The translations under genes were made by a program, and so were the position numbers. Below the pieces are notes generated by a model that worked only from the letters and a program-made list of their open reading frames with translations, ran no database searches and had not been told where the DNA came from. Positions 52,401 to 60,521 of a DNA stretch of 64,000 nucleotides are shown here, one piece after another (within the stretch, counting starts at the first letter, position 1; each line of letters starts with the position of its first letter). The stretch is taken from positions 1 to 64,000 of the forward strand of contig NZ_VOOR01000032.1 in the NCBI RefSeq assembly GCF_007993045.1, written 5' to 3'. The DNA comes from Phaeodactylibacter luteus (GTDB lineage: Bacteria; Bacteroidota; Bacteroidia; Chitinophagales; Saprospiraceae).

Positions 52401-54321
52401 GCTTATATCACAAAGTGAGTTGCAGGTACCCGCCGGAATCAGTTATCGCTTTGCGGGTAACTACGAACAACAGGTCAGAGCTAGCAAGCGACTAGCTATA
52501 GTGGTTCCAATTGCTCTGGCTATTATCTTTTTGATCCTCTATTTCCAGTTCAGCTCCGTTACGATCTCCTTGATGGTATTCACCGGTGTATTCATTGCTT
52601 TTGCTGGAGGGTTTATCATGATTGGTCTATACGACACTTCCTGGTTTTTAGACTTCGAATTGTTCGGTACCAATATGCGTGAACTATTCCAGATTAGAAC
52701 GGTGAATCTAAGTGTGGCCGTCTGGGTAGGGTTCTTAGCACTTTTTGGTATTGCTACTGATGATGGGGTACTAGTAGCTACCTTTTTGCGGGATAGCTTC
52801 AAGCGAAACAAGCCCGATGACATTGCCGGTATTAGGGATGCGGTGGTAGAAGGAGGTTTAAGGCGTGTACGTCCTGCCATGATGACTACGGCTACTACAA
52901 TTCTTGCCCTGTTGCCGGTTCTGACCTCTACGGGGCGTGGGGCAGATATAATGCTGCCCATGGCTATCCCCTCTTTTGGAGGCATGACCTTGCAGATGAT
53001 TACGATGTTTACCGTTCCGGTATTGTATTCGCTTTGGCAAGAGTGGAGCTTGCGCATCGATCAGGGACTGAGTAAGCCTGGGAAATGGGGAAAATTCCTT
53101 GGAATAGGCTTGGTATTGATATTTGGCTTTAGTCCTATGGCAACAGCACAAAACCTGCCCCAGCTTTCTGAACAAATAAGGGAGGCTAATCCTAGTTTGA
53201 AAATGCTGCAAACGGAACATCAAGCTGCATTAGAGCGCATCCTACAAGTTGGGCAGCTACCTGATCCGGAGGTGGGAATCGGCGTTTTTCCTATGCCCGT
53301 AGAAACTAGATTGGGGGCACAACAAGCACGCCTGAGTGCTACCCAGATGTTTCCGTGGTTTGGCACCTTAAGTCAAAAGGAGTCGGTAGAAGCAGCAAAA
53401 GCAGCCGCTCTTTACGAACGAATCGATGTACAGGCACTCAATCTGATCTATGAGGGAGAACAAGCTTACTATAAGCTCTATGAAATTCAGCGTAGTCAGA
53501 TTATCATTCAGGAAAACATCGATATCCTGCGTGCTTTGGAGCAACTGTCATTGGCCAAAGTAAAGAGTGGTTCAGCAACGGCCGCTGATGTGCTACGCGT
53601 ACAGCTAAAGATAGAGGAACTGACACAGGAATTAAGTATCCTGCAAACAGCTGAAGCTGCACCCTTAGCTACAATTAATCAACTAAGGAACCAACCGGTG
53701 AACGCAGCTTGGACCATCGACGATAGCCTGTCATTTGCCATACTACCATTTGATAAGGACACTTTACTGACCAATATTTCAGCCTATCATCCGATGATTA
53801 GAATGCTGAACAAGCAGCAAGATGTAGCACGCGAAGCACTGACTTTAAATACGCTGAATGGCAAGCCTTCCTTTGGAGTAGGTCTGGACTATATAGCCGT
53901 TGGTGAACGAACAGATGCTCTTCCAGAGAATAATGGTCGTGATATTCTACAAATGCGGGCGACGGTTAAGATTCCTTTATTCCGTGAACAGTACGCGGCC
54001 AAGGAACGTGAGGAAAATCTACGTATCCAGGCGCTTAGTCAACAGGAAGAAGCCACCATAGACCAGTTTGCCGCGCAAATTGAACAGGCCTATACCCAAC
54101 ACGAAACCGCACGCTTGCAATATGAACTCTACGAGCAGCAAATAGAGATAACTGCTGCTGCGATCCGCATATTACGAGAAAGTTACAGCGCAGATGGAAG
54201 TTCATTTGATGAATTGCTTCGCCTAGAAAGCGAACTCATCAATTACGATCTTAAAAAGCTTCGGGCAACGGTACAAAGTCACCTAGCCAAGAGCAGCATT
54301 CAAAGATTTATCATCCAATAA
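49402..54321 (+). CDS. cusA: CusA-type RND copper/silver pump fused to an outer-membrane factor
   Basis: This protein of 1639 residues has a long-form RND pump at residues 1-1230 or so, with twelve transmembrane helices. The fourth carries AIAIGTMVDMGIVLTES (near 423-439), which matches the HME4 (Cu/Ag) pattern rather than the DFG type. Met-rich segments (for example SLDEGSFLLMPTSMPHSGMQ) fit Cu(I)/Ag(I) handling. An insertion near 745-800 (RIRFRYEDGEYIRDERGAL) is typical of long Bacteroidota CusA. After the pump a signal-like segment (FLGIGLVLIFGFSPMATAQ, near residue 1230-1248) leads into an OMF of about 390 residues with long coiled helices. As in the gene at 41367, the OMF must reach the outer membrane, possibly after cleavage. 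It lies 9 bases upstream of the CusB gene. Confidence 0.92.
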   Translation: MLAKYIRFFLENKLVAYLLLLLFVGWGLVTAPFDFGVEQLPRDPVAVDAIPDIGENQQIVFTKWMGRSPQDVEDQISYPLTTALLGIPGVKSIRSNSMFGFSSIYIIFNEEVEFYWSRSRILEKLNSLPANTLPEGVQPTLGPDATALGQIYWYTLEGRDGDGNPTGGWDLHELRTVQDFYVRYGLSSAEGVAEVASIGGFVKEYQVDVDPDAMKANNISLEEVMRAIKNSNIDIGAQTIEINLAEYFVRGLGYVQNIEDIEASVIKVNDNVPLRIADVAQVNIGPATRRGILDKSGAEAVGGVVVARYGANPLEVIENVKAKIAEIEPGLPTKTLADGTISQVSIVPFYDRTQLINETIGTLQEAITLQILVTIIVVILMLLNLKSSLLVSGTLPVAVLMCFIAMRYFGVDANIVALSGIAIAIGTMVDMGIVLTESMVKRLEDAPPEESLMTSIYEATVEVASAVMTAIATTVISFIPVFTMEAAEGKLFRPLAYTKTFALVASIIVALTIIPPLAHSIFSIKTKNRSLAFIANLLAVAAGIFVAVMYTPFLGAILIIVGLTGNLTLWLRNRGQSKQRLEIISWITNIVYALIIAWLLATVWMPLGVTKSSVTNFLFVTLLAGGLIGFFYIIIYFYERILRFLLRFKILFLLVVSFIVYQGFLVYQETGEEFMPSLDEGSFLLMPTSMPHSGMQENIKNLRLLDMAVTAIPEVESVVGKAGRVNSALDPAPMSMYENVILYKSEYRTDESGHRIRFRYEDGEYIRDERGALIPDKDGQYFRQWRDHISSPDDIWNEIVKATKIPGVTSAPRLQPIETRLVMLQTGMRAPMGIKVQGPDLETIEAFGLELEKHLKDVDGVKDAAVFADRIVGKPYLLLDIDREAIARYGLTVNKVQQYIQAAVGGMAMTTTVEGRERYAIRIRYPRELRDDPEMLKRIYISTPAKQQIPLGDLVEIKYEAGAQSIKSEDGFLIGYVLFDREKDYSEVEVVNNAQEHLTTLISQSELQVPAGISYRFAGNYEQQVRASKRLAIVVPIALAIIFLILYFQFSSVTISLMVFTGVFIAFAGGFIMIGLYDTSWFLDFELFGTNMRELFQIRTVNLSVAVWVGFLALFGIATDDGVLVATFLRDSFKRNKPDDIAGIRDAVVEGGLRRVRPAMMTTATTILALLPVLTSTGRGADIMLPMAIPSFGGMTLQMITMFTVPVLYSLWQEWSLRIDQGLSKPGKWGKFLGIGLVLIFGFSPMATAQNLPQLSEQIREANPSLKMLQTEHQAALERILQVGQLPDPEVGIGVFPMPVETRLGAQQARLSATQMFPWFGTLSQKESVEAAKAAALYERIDVQALNLIYEGEQAYYKLYEIQRSQIIIQENIDILRALEQLSLAKVKSGSATAADVLRVQLKIEELTQELSILQTAEAAPLATINQLRNQPVNAAWTIDDSLSFAILPFDKDTLLTNISAYHPMIRMLNKQQDVAREALTLNTLNGKPSFGVGLDYIAVGERTDALPENNGRDILQMRATVKIPLFREQYAAKEREENLRIQALSQQEEATIDQFAAQIEQAYTQHETARLQYELYEQQIEITAAAIRILRESYSADGSSFDELLRLESELINYDLKKLRATVQSHLAKSSIQRFIIQ

Positions 54322-54330
54322 GAAGAAATC

Positions 54331-56157
54331 ATGAAAAGCAACATAAAAATAATCCTCCTAGCCTTAGCCATGTTAATTGCCGGGTTGGTCATAGGGTATC
54401 TAATCTTTGGAAATTCGGGTACCCCTATGGATTCGATGGAACCAACGGCACATCAACACGACAGTGTTGAAACGGCTGCCAGTGGAGAAGAAATCTGGAC
54501 TTGTTCCATGCACCCACAGATTCGTCAAAACGAGCCGGGAGACTGCCCCATTTGCGGAATGGATTTGATTCCGCTTTCAGAGAACACATCTAATGACCCA
54601 CTGGTACTGGAAATGACATCAGAAGCCGTCAAACTGGCCAATGTACAGACTACGATTATTGGTGGAAGCACAGAGGTATCAGGACAAACCTTGCGTTTAT
54701 CCGGCAAAGTACAGGCCGACGAACGACGGGCATCCAGCCAAGTGGCCCATATTCCCGGACGGATTGAAAAACTGTATGTTTCTTTTACTGGGGAGCAGGT
54801 ACATAAAGGGCAAAGGCTGGCCGATCTATACTCGCCGGAGATGATAACCGCTCAGCGTGAATTATTGGAAGCTAAAAAAATGGCTAATGTCAGTCCGGAG
54901 CTTCTAACTGCCGCCCGTGATAAGTTACGCTATTGGAAAATACCTGAAGCTACCATTCAAGAGATCGAAGAAGACGGACAGATCAAAGAGACCTTTCCCA
55001 TTTATGCTGATGCTACGGGTATCGTCACCAATCGGCGAGTGGCCGTAGGGGATTATATTAAACAGGGAGGCGTACTTTTCGACCTTGTCAATTTGAGCAA
55101 GGTCTGGGTACTATTTGATGCCTACGAAGAGGATTTAAGGAATATCCGTTTAGGTAGCCAAATATCATTCACTACACCAGCAATACCCAATCAGACCTTT
55201 ACCGCTGGCGTTTCATTTATTGACCCGGTCATTAATCCGCAGACCAGAGTGGCGGCCATTCGGGTAGAAGTTAGTAATCCCGGTGGTCGACTGAAACCCG
55301 AAATGCTAGTGTACGGAACACTGGAAAACCGGCAAGCTTCATCCGTTGCGCTTACGATACCCAAGTCTGCGGTGCTTTGGACCGGCACGCGTTCTGTGGT
55401 ATATGTAAAGCTCCCCAACACCACCGTTCCAAGTTTTCAATTTCGTGAAATAGAACTTGGCGACCGACTGGGCCAGAGTTACCAATTAATCTCTGGTTTA
55501 GAGGCTGGTGAAGAAGTTGTCACGAACGGCAACTTTGCTATCGATGCTGCCGCCCAGCTAAACAATCAGGCCAGTATGATGAACAAAGATGTCTTGCTGA
55601 AAGGAGCAGATCATACCGAACATTTACCAGATTACACCGAAAGCACGCCAATAGACTTCAAACAACAGTTGATGGACCTCACTCAAAGCTACCTAGCCCT
55701 TAAAGATGCCTTTGTAGCCACTGCCCCTGAGCAGGCAGGCACTTTTGCGGCGACCATGATTGATAAACTTGCGCAAGTTGACATGTCACTGGTAAAAGGT
55801 GATGCTCACTTGTATTGGATGGAGCAACAAGAAGCATTGCAGGCACACGGCCAGCAAATAGTAGAGTTGACCGATGTAGAAGAACAACGCCGACAATTTG
55901 ATTTTCTGTCGCAAGCATTGATCAAGACCATCAAGGTTTTTGGCATCCCCGACGATACCCTCTACATCCAGCACTGCCCTATGGCATTTGATAATGAAGG
56001 CGCAGAATGGATTAGCATTGCGGAGCAGATACGCAACCCTTATTTCGGAGACCAGATGCTGAGCTGTGGCATTGTGCAGGAAACTATCGACAAAGACTTC
56101 AAAAACCCACCATCAGTAACGCCTGCGGCTAAGCCGATGGCTGGACATAATCATTAA
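54331..56157 (+). CDS. cusB: CusB-type periplasmic adaptor with heavy-metal-binding and DUF3347 domains
   Basis: This protein of 608 residues has an N-terminal membrane anchor (IILLALAMLIAGLVIGYLIF). A heavy-metal-binding module WTCSMHPQIRQNEPGDCPIC with GMDLIP follows at about 50-80. The adaptor core (about 100-420) shows LRLSGKVQADERRAS, HIPGRIEKLYVSFTG, a helical hairpin and beta-barrel domains. The C-terminal 150 residues are a DUF3347 domain, with the tail HCPMAFDNEGAEWISIAEQI and IRNPYFGDQMLSCG. It should deliver Cu(I)/Ag(I) to the CusA pump. The tail is closely related to the separate DUF3347 protein at 56674. Confidence 0.92.
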   Translation: MKSNIKIILLALAMLIAGLVIGYLIFGNSGTPMDSMEPTAHQHDSVETAASGEEIWTCSMHPQIRQNEPGDCPICGMDLIPLSENTSNDPLVLEMTSEAVKLANVQTTIIGGSTEVSGQTLRLSGKVQADERRASSQVAHIPGRIEKLYVSFTGEQVHKGQRLADLYSPEMITAQRELLEAKKMANVSPELLTAARDKLRYWKIPEATIQEIEEDGQIKETFPIYADATGIVTNRRVAVGDYIKQGGVLFDLVNLSKVWVLFDAYEEDLRNIRLGSQISFTTPAIPNQTFTAGVSFIDPVINPQTRVAAIRVEVSNPGGRLKPEMLVYGTLENRQASSVALTIPKSAVLWTGTRSVVYVKLPNTTVPSFQFREIELGDRLGQSYQLISGLEAGEEVVTNGNFAIDAAAQLNNQASMMNKDVLLKGADHTEHLPDYTESTPIDFKQQLMDLTQSYLALKDAFVATAPEQAGTFAATMIDKLAQVDMSLVKGDAHLYWMEQQEALQAHGQQIVELTDVEEQRRQFDFLSQALIKTIKVFGIPDDTLYIQHCPMAFDNEGAEWISIAEQIRNPYFGDQMLSCGIVQETIDKDFKNPPSVTPAAKPMAGHNH

Positions 56158-56180
56158 TTTTTTATCACAAATCAATCGAG

Positions 56181-56591
56181 ATGAACAATCTGAAATTCTT
56201 TTTCACCGCAGCTTTGCTGTTATTTTTTACGGTAGGGGCTTACTCCCAAAGCTGCCACGGCAACAAAGCCGATAATTCCTCTGCTGAAAAGATCCAAACT
56301 GTGGATACTGATGCTGATTTGGCAAGTGCCACCTTCCGCGTTTCCGGCAATTGTGGTATGTGTAAGCGCACTATTGAAGGGGCAGCTACCAGTTTGGCAG
56401 GAGTACACACTGCCACTTGGGACCAGGACGCCAAGGTAATCACCATCACCTACGTTGCTGAGACGACCACGCTCCTACAGATCAAAGAAAAGATCGCTGC
56501 CTCAGGCTACGACACAGAAAGTGTACGGGCAAATGACCAGGCTTATCAGGCACTCCATGGCTGTTGCCAGTACGACCGAGTAAAGCTGTAA
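56181..56591 (+). CDS. Periplasmic HMA-domain copper-binding protein
   Basis: This protein of 136 residues has a signal peptide (FFFTAALLLFFTVGAYSQ, cleavage near 23). After a short linker comes an HMA fold with FRVSGNCGMCKRTIEGAATS (the CxxC loop) and KIAASGYDTESVRA. Two further Cys in the tail (HGCCQYD) could take part in binding. The signal peptide places it in the periplasm, unlike cytoplasmic CopZ chaperones. It probably passes Cu(I) between the efflux adaptor and the oxidase of the same operon. It lies 23 bases after the CusB gene. Confidence 0.87.
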   Translation: MNNLKFFFTAALLLFFTVGAYSQSCHGNKADNSSAEKIQTVDTDADLASATFRVSGNCGMCKRTIEGAATSLAGVHTATWDQDAKVITITYVAETTTLLQIKEKIAASGYDTESVRANDQAYQALHGCCQYDRVKL

Positions 56592-56673
56592 CGCAGTTTT
56601 ACTATCACGAATGAATACTATTTACGAAAACGACGAACTCGTCTATCGTGTTTAATTATTAAATCTCAGGACT

Positions 56674-57243
56674 ATGACTTATTTAAATTCCAACGATTTA
56701 TCCTTTAAGATACGCCCGTATTTGATTGGGCTTGTCGCCTTGGTCTTTCTGTTTACTGCCTGCAATGGCGAAACAAATACCAATGTCGAACGGAATTCAC
56801 CGGTTGAGGTGAAATCCGAAAAAGAAAACACGCCCGATAGTTTCGATGCATCTTTTGCGGACGGCATTACGGAAGCTATTTTCCAAGACTATCTGCATTT
56901 GCGCACAGCTTTCGTGCATGCGGATATGGACGAAGCTAAAGCGGTCGCTCGGGAACTGATCGAACGTCTGACCGCTGAAGAATCGCAAGCGCTGTCAGCG
57001 GCCAAGGAAATCGCGGATGCACAGGACATCGAGAAACAACGTGCGGCTTTCTACCAATTGTCCGAAGCTTTGGCACCAATCTTTGAAGAAGGGCTGACGG
57101 GCGGAACTATCTATGAGCAGTATTGCCCTATGGCCTTTGATAATCAGGGGGCATCATGGTTCAGCGATTCGAAAGAAATTCGCAATCCATACTTCGGTGA
57201 TAAAATGCTCACCTGCGGTAAAGTGAAGCGTACCATTCAATAA
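56674..57243 (+). CDS. DUF3347 domain lipoprotein
   Basis: This protein of 189 residues has a signal with lipobox TAC at about Cys30 (LIGLVALVFLFTAC). The DUF3347 domain follows. It has an amphipathic helical part (about 65-140) with LIERLTAEESQALSAAKEIA, then a conserved Cys-containing tail with YCPMAFDNQGASWFSDSKEI and IRNPYFGDKMLTCGKVKRTI. The same tail closes the CusB protein at 54331, so this is a free-standing paralogue of that domain. The conserved Cys and Met suggest metal binding. A 14-codon frame (56611-56655) lies in the short gap before it. Confidence 0.85.
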   Translation: MTYLNSNDLSFKIRPYLIGLVALVFLFTACNGETNTNVERNSPVEVKSEKENTPDSFDASFADGITEAIFQDYLHLRTAFVHADMDEAKAVARELIERLTAEESQALSAAKEIADAQDIEKQRAAFYQLSEALAPIFEEGLTGGTIYEQYCPMAFDNQGASWFSDSKEIRNPYFGDKMLTCGKVKRTIQ

Positions 57244-57261
57244 CCAAATTAATAGCTAACG

Positions 57262-57714
57262 ATGAATCAATATGCGAAATTCGGATTAATGATGCTGACC
57301 AGCTTCATCATCATGTATGCGGTCATGTATCTGAATGTAGATCAACTCGACCATATTTACACGGCTCAAACCCGGACTTATATGACAATTCTCATGATCG
57401 CTCCGATGGCGATCTCGATGCTGCTGTTCATGTGGAGTATGTACGAAAATAAGCGACTCAATTACTTAATATTAGGAAGCGCGGTGCTCGTTGGCGTTTT
57501 CACATTTTACATTTTGCGAGAGCAGACCTTCGTAGGCGATAAAGCTTGGATAAGAGCTATGATTCCCCACCATAGCTCGGCGATAATGGTTAGTCAAGAG
57601 GCGGACCTGCAAGATCCCGAAGCTATTCAACTGGCCAAAGAAATCATTGAAGCACAAAAAAGGGAAATCGCGGAAATGAAAAAGATGCTTTATCGATTAG
57701 AACAAGCTGAGTAA
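57262..57714 (+). CDS. Membrane-anchored DUF305 protein
   Basis: This protein of 150 residues has three N-terminal transmembrane helices (about 7-26, 40-59 and 68-86). A cytoplasmic or periplasmic DUF305 segment follows, with WIRAMIPHHSSAIMVSQEAD, then EAIQLAKEIIEAQKREIAEM. The MIPHH motif is the hallmark of this ferritin-like family, often found in copper-resistance loci and able to bind metal through His and Met. It follows the DUF3347 gene by 18 bases and precedes the oxidase by 22. It probably acts in metal storage or sensing at the membrane. Confidence 0.87.
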   Translation: MNQYAKFGLMMLTSFIIMYAVMYLNVDQLDHIYTAQTRTYMTILMIAPMAISMLLFMWSMYENKRLNYLILGSAVLVGVFTFYILREQTFVGDKAWIRAMIPHHSSAIMVSQEADLQDPEAIQLAKEIIEAQKREIAEMKKMLYRLEQAE

Positions 57715-57736
57715 ATAACCACTCAAACTATCCATA

Positions 57737-60226
57737 ATGAAAAGTGTCAGTTTATTTTGTTTAAAGATTGCTCTGTTATCACTAAGCATTTTCAGTTTTA
57801 CTATTCTTACGGGACAAGCAGATCCGAGAGTTTCTTCCGTATACGATCAGATTCCCGGTCAGTCCGTGACTGCGTATCGTACGGGAAATATCGTTACTTA
57901 CCGACTTACGGTAGCGGATACCATTGTCAACTTTACGGGTAATCCCACTCCGGCTTTGGCGACCAACGGCAGCATCCCAGCACCGACTCTGAATTTTACT
58001 GAAGGGGATTCTGCGCGTATCTACGTTACAAACCGAACAAAACGCACCGTTTCTTTCCATTGGCACGGGTTGTTGCTGCCCAATGAGTACGATGGTGTTC
58101 CGCTATTGAACACGGAGTTGATCGAACCGGGAGCAACTTACTTAGCTACTTTTCCCATCATTCAGAACGGCACTTATTGGTATCACTCGCACACCGGCTT
58201 TCAAGAGCAGAAAGGTTTGTACGGAGCAATCGTCATTGAACCCCGTGAGTCTTACGCTGTACCGTCGCAGGAAGTGGTACTCTCGGATTTTACGACGCAG
58301 CGCCCGCACGAAGTACTCCGGCAAGTAAAAAAACATACCGATTGGTATGCAATACGAAGGCAAGCTGTACAAAGCTACGGAAAAGCACTAGTGACCGGCA
58401 ATCTGGGTAAACAAGCTTGGCTGGAATGGAACCGTATGCCGGGAATGGATCTCGCGGATATTTACTACGATGCTTTTTTAGCCAACGGGCAAGAAAGTAT
58501 GGACCTGCCCGAACTGAAAGCAGGGGAAACGATTCGCCTGCGGATTATAAACGGTTCAGCTTCCTCTCATTTCTGGCTTCATTTTGCCGCCGGAAAAATG
58601 CGGGTAGTTGCCGCTGACGGGATCGAAGTAGAACCCATAGAAGTGGATAAGTTGCTAATTGCGACGGCTGAAACCTATGATATTGAAGTAAGCCTGCCAG
58701 TCGAAGAAGGCGCTTATGAATTTCGGGCGACTTCCTGGGATCGTTACCGACATACGAGCGTTTGGCTGGGAAGCGGTAAAAAACACGCCGTGCAAGACTT
58801 GGGACCAATTGATTATTATCAACTGACCGAAGAAATGCGCAATATGATGAAAATGATGCCGGGTATGGTGATGGGCCGAGCTCCTGCAAGCATTCCTGAA
58901 CCAGAGGTGTTTACAGCCGGGGAAGCTCCCAGCCCGGAAATGATTCAGATGCGAGCCATGCAGGATATGGGAATGAATATGGGAGCTGAAGGAGAACAGC
59001 AGTCCGATTCCATGAATATAAAGATGGATGCTAAGCATCATCACAAAATGCCTAGGAAACACGAGCACGAAGAAGGCGTAGACATGGAAGGAAAAGTGAT
59101 AAGAGCTTCGGATGTAGACGGCATGACCATGGATATGCAAGGACAGCAAATGAGCATGAGCAAAGGCACACCTCCCATGGGGGTACAAATGACGGGATAC
59201 CAGGAGCTTACCGAACGGTTTCCGGACGACACCATCTTTGATTACACCATGCTACGCTCCGAAAAACCGACTTCTCTCAAGGCCGACAGCCCGGTGCGGA
59301 TAGTTCATCTCTATTTGGGTGGTAATATGCTACGCTATGTTTGGTTAATCAATAATATACCGCTCTCAAGAGCAGATAAGATTATGATTGAGCGGGGAGA
59401 AACCGTACGCTTTGTGTTTCATAACACAACCATGATGAGCCATCCTATGCACCTCCACGGTCACTTTTTTCGGGTCATTAATGGACAAGGTGAAAATGCC
59501 CCCTTAAAGCATACCGTAAATGTTGCCCCTATGGAAACTACCATTATCGAATTCGCTGCCACTGAAGATAAAGACTGGTTTTTTCACTGTCATCTTTTGT
59601 ATCACATGATGAGTGGCATGGCGCGCATTATTGGCTATCAGGGCTCCAAGGATTTGCTTATTGCTGACCAGAAGGACTATGATCAATTTGCCATGGAAGA
59701 CCGCAAATGGTGGGGAATGGCTAATCTTAGTATACAATCGAATGGCCTGTGGGTAGATGCCAGTTTCTTCAATATTTACAATGAGTTAAGCATAGAAGGT
59801 GACGCCAACTATGATGGTGATTTTGAAACGGTGGCAAGAGCGATCAGATATGTCGGCCCTCGCCAGTTTTTTGCTCCGTACGCAGGCCTGCGGGTTGAAG
59901 GAAAGCGAAGTTTTAACCCTGACACCGACGCAACTGAGACTGAGATAGAAACGAATGCCCAGTTTGGTTTACGTTATTTTTTACCAATGATGATTTGGTC
60001 AGATGTAAGCGTTGATCAGAAGGGTGATTTCAGGTTTGAGATCGAACGGGAAGATATTCCACTGACTAGTCGCTGGCGGGCTTCTACAAGACTCGAATAC
60101 ATCTTAGCGGAAGACACCTGGGAATATACGATCGGCACCAGTTATATACTGGGGCAGTACTGGGGGGTCAGTGCCAACTATGATAACCGCTACGGTTGGG
60201 GTGCGGGATTGAAAGTCATGTGGTAG
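57737..60226 (+). CDS. Multicopper oxidase (CopA-like) with C-terminal barrel-like domain
   Basis: This protein of 829 residues has a signal peptide (LLSLSIFSFTILTGQA). The four copper-binding motifs are visible: SFHWHGLLLP, WYHSHTGFQ, HPMHLHGHFF and WFFHCHLLYHMMSGM. The last contains the type 1 Cys and Met. A Met/His-rich insert lies between about 385 and 485 (MGMNMGAEGE, KMDAKHHHKMP, GMTMDMQGQQMSM), as in CopA/CueO-like oxidases that convert Cu(I) to Cu(II). After the last cupredoxin domain a region of about 170 residues follows, with alternating strands and a final aromatic W, resembling the small CopB-type barrel. It may anchor the enzyme at the outer membrane. Confidence 0.9.
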   Translation: MKSVSLFCLKIALLSLSIFSFTILTGQADPRVSSVYDQIPGQSVTAYRTGNIVTYRLTVADTIVNFTGNPTPALATNGSIPAPTLNFTEGDSARIYVTNRTKRTVSFHWHGLLLPNEYDGVPLLNTELIEPGATYLATFPIIQNGTYWYHSHTGFQEQKGLYGAIVIEPRESYAVPSQEVVLSDFTTQRPHEVLRQVKKHTDWYAIRRQAVQSYGKALVTGNLGKQAWLEWNRMPGMDLADIYYDAFLANGQESMDLPELKAGETIRLRIINGSASSHFWLHFAAGKMRVVAADGIEVEPIEVDKLLIATAETYDIEVSLPVEEGAYEFRATSWDRYRHTSVWLGSGKKHAVQDLGPIDYYQLTEEMRNMMKMMPGMVMGRAPASIPEPEVFTAGEAPSPEMIQMRAMQDMGMNMGAEGEQQSDSMNIKMDAKHHHKMPRKHEHEEGVDMEGKVIRASDVDGMTMDMQGQQMSMSKGTPPMGVQMTGYQELTERFPDDTIFDYTMLRSEKPTSLKADSPVRIVHLYLGGNMLRYVWLINNIPLSRADKIMIERGETVRFVFHNTTMMSHPMHLHGHFFRVINGQGENAPLKHTVNVAPMETTIIEFAATEDKDWFFHCHLLYHMMSGMARIIGYQGSKDLLIADQKDYDQFAMEDRKWWGMANLSIQSNGLWVDASFFNIYNELSIEGDANYDGDFETVARAIRYVGPRQFFAPYAGLRVEGKRSFNPDTDATETEIETNAQFGLRYFLPMMIWSDVSVDQKGDFRFEIEREDIPLTSRWRASTRLEYILAEDTWEYTIGTSYILGQYWGVSANYDNRYGWGAGLKVMW

Positions 60227-60274
60227 TTTTCACAACGGAGGTTTTATAGATTTTGAGAAAAACAACAAACTAGC

Positions 60275-60388
60275 ATGGAATCGATCATTTTTCTTTTTTC
60301 GATCTTTTTCTTCTTACTTGCTTCGATTAACCCGCTTTTGTGTCACGGAGACGATTGTCACGACGATTCACAAATAACCAAATCATGA
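60275..60388 (+). CDS. 37-residue peptide with CHxxxCH motif
   Basis: A small frame starts at ATG 60275 with one hydrophobic helix (SIIFLFSIFFFLLASINPLL) and a short polar tail with CHGDDCHDD, ending in QITKS. The two Cys-His pairs spaced by three residues suggest metal coordination. The gene lies between the oxidase and the CopB ATPase. The stop overlaps the start of the next small frame (ATGA). Such peptides are easily missed and could be membrane-anchored metal-binding accessory factors. The coding call rests on overlap, direction and composition. Confidence 0.6.
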   Translation: MESIIFLFSIFFFLLASINPLLCHGDDCHDDSQITKS

Positions 60389-60504
60389 AACAGTGTTGTC
60401 AGAATAACGGTAAGCCGTCTTTATTTCGCAGGGTTTTCAATGGAAGTGTTTATCTGATTATAATATTCTTGGTTTCAGGAATGCTAATTTCAATTTTTTC
60501 ATAA
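60385..60504 (+). CDS. 39-residue membrane peptide with N-terminal CC motif
   Basis: A frame starting at ATG 60385, overlapping the preceding peptide by 4 bases, encodes KQCCQNNGKPSLFRRVFNG followed by a single transmembrane helix (SVYLIIIFLVSGMLISIFS). The CC pair near the start and basic residues before the helix give an in-facing cytoplasmic N terminus. Small proteins of this form occur in copper loci of Bacteroidota. It lies 17 bases upstream of the CopB ATPase and could modulate it. Confidence 0.6.
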   Translation: MKQCCQNNGKPSLFRRVFNGSVYLIIIFLVSGMLISIFS

Positions 60505-60521
60505 CAGGATAATAGGTTGCG

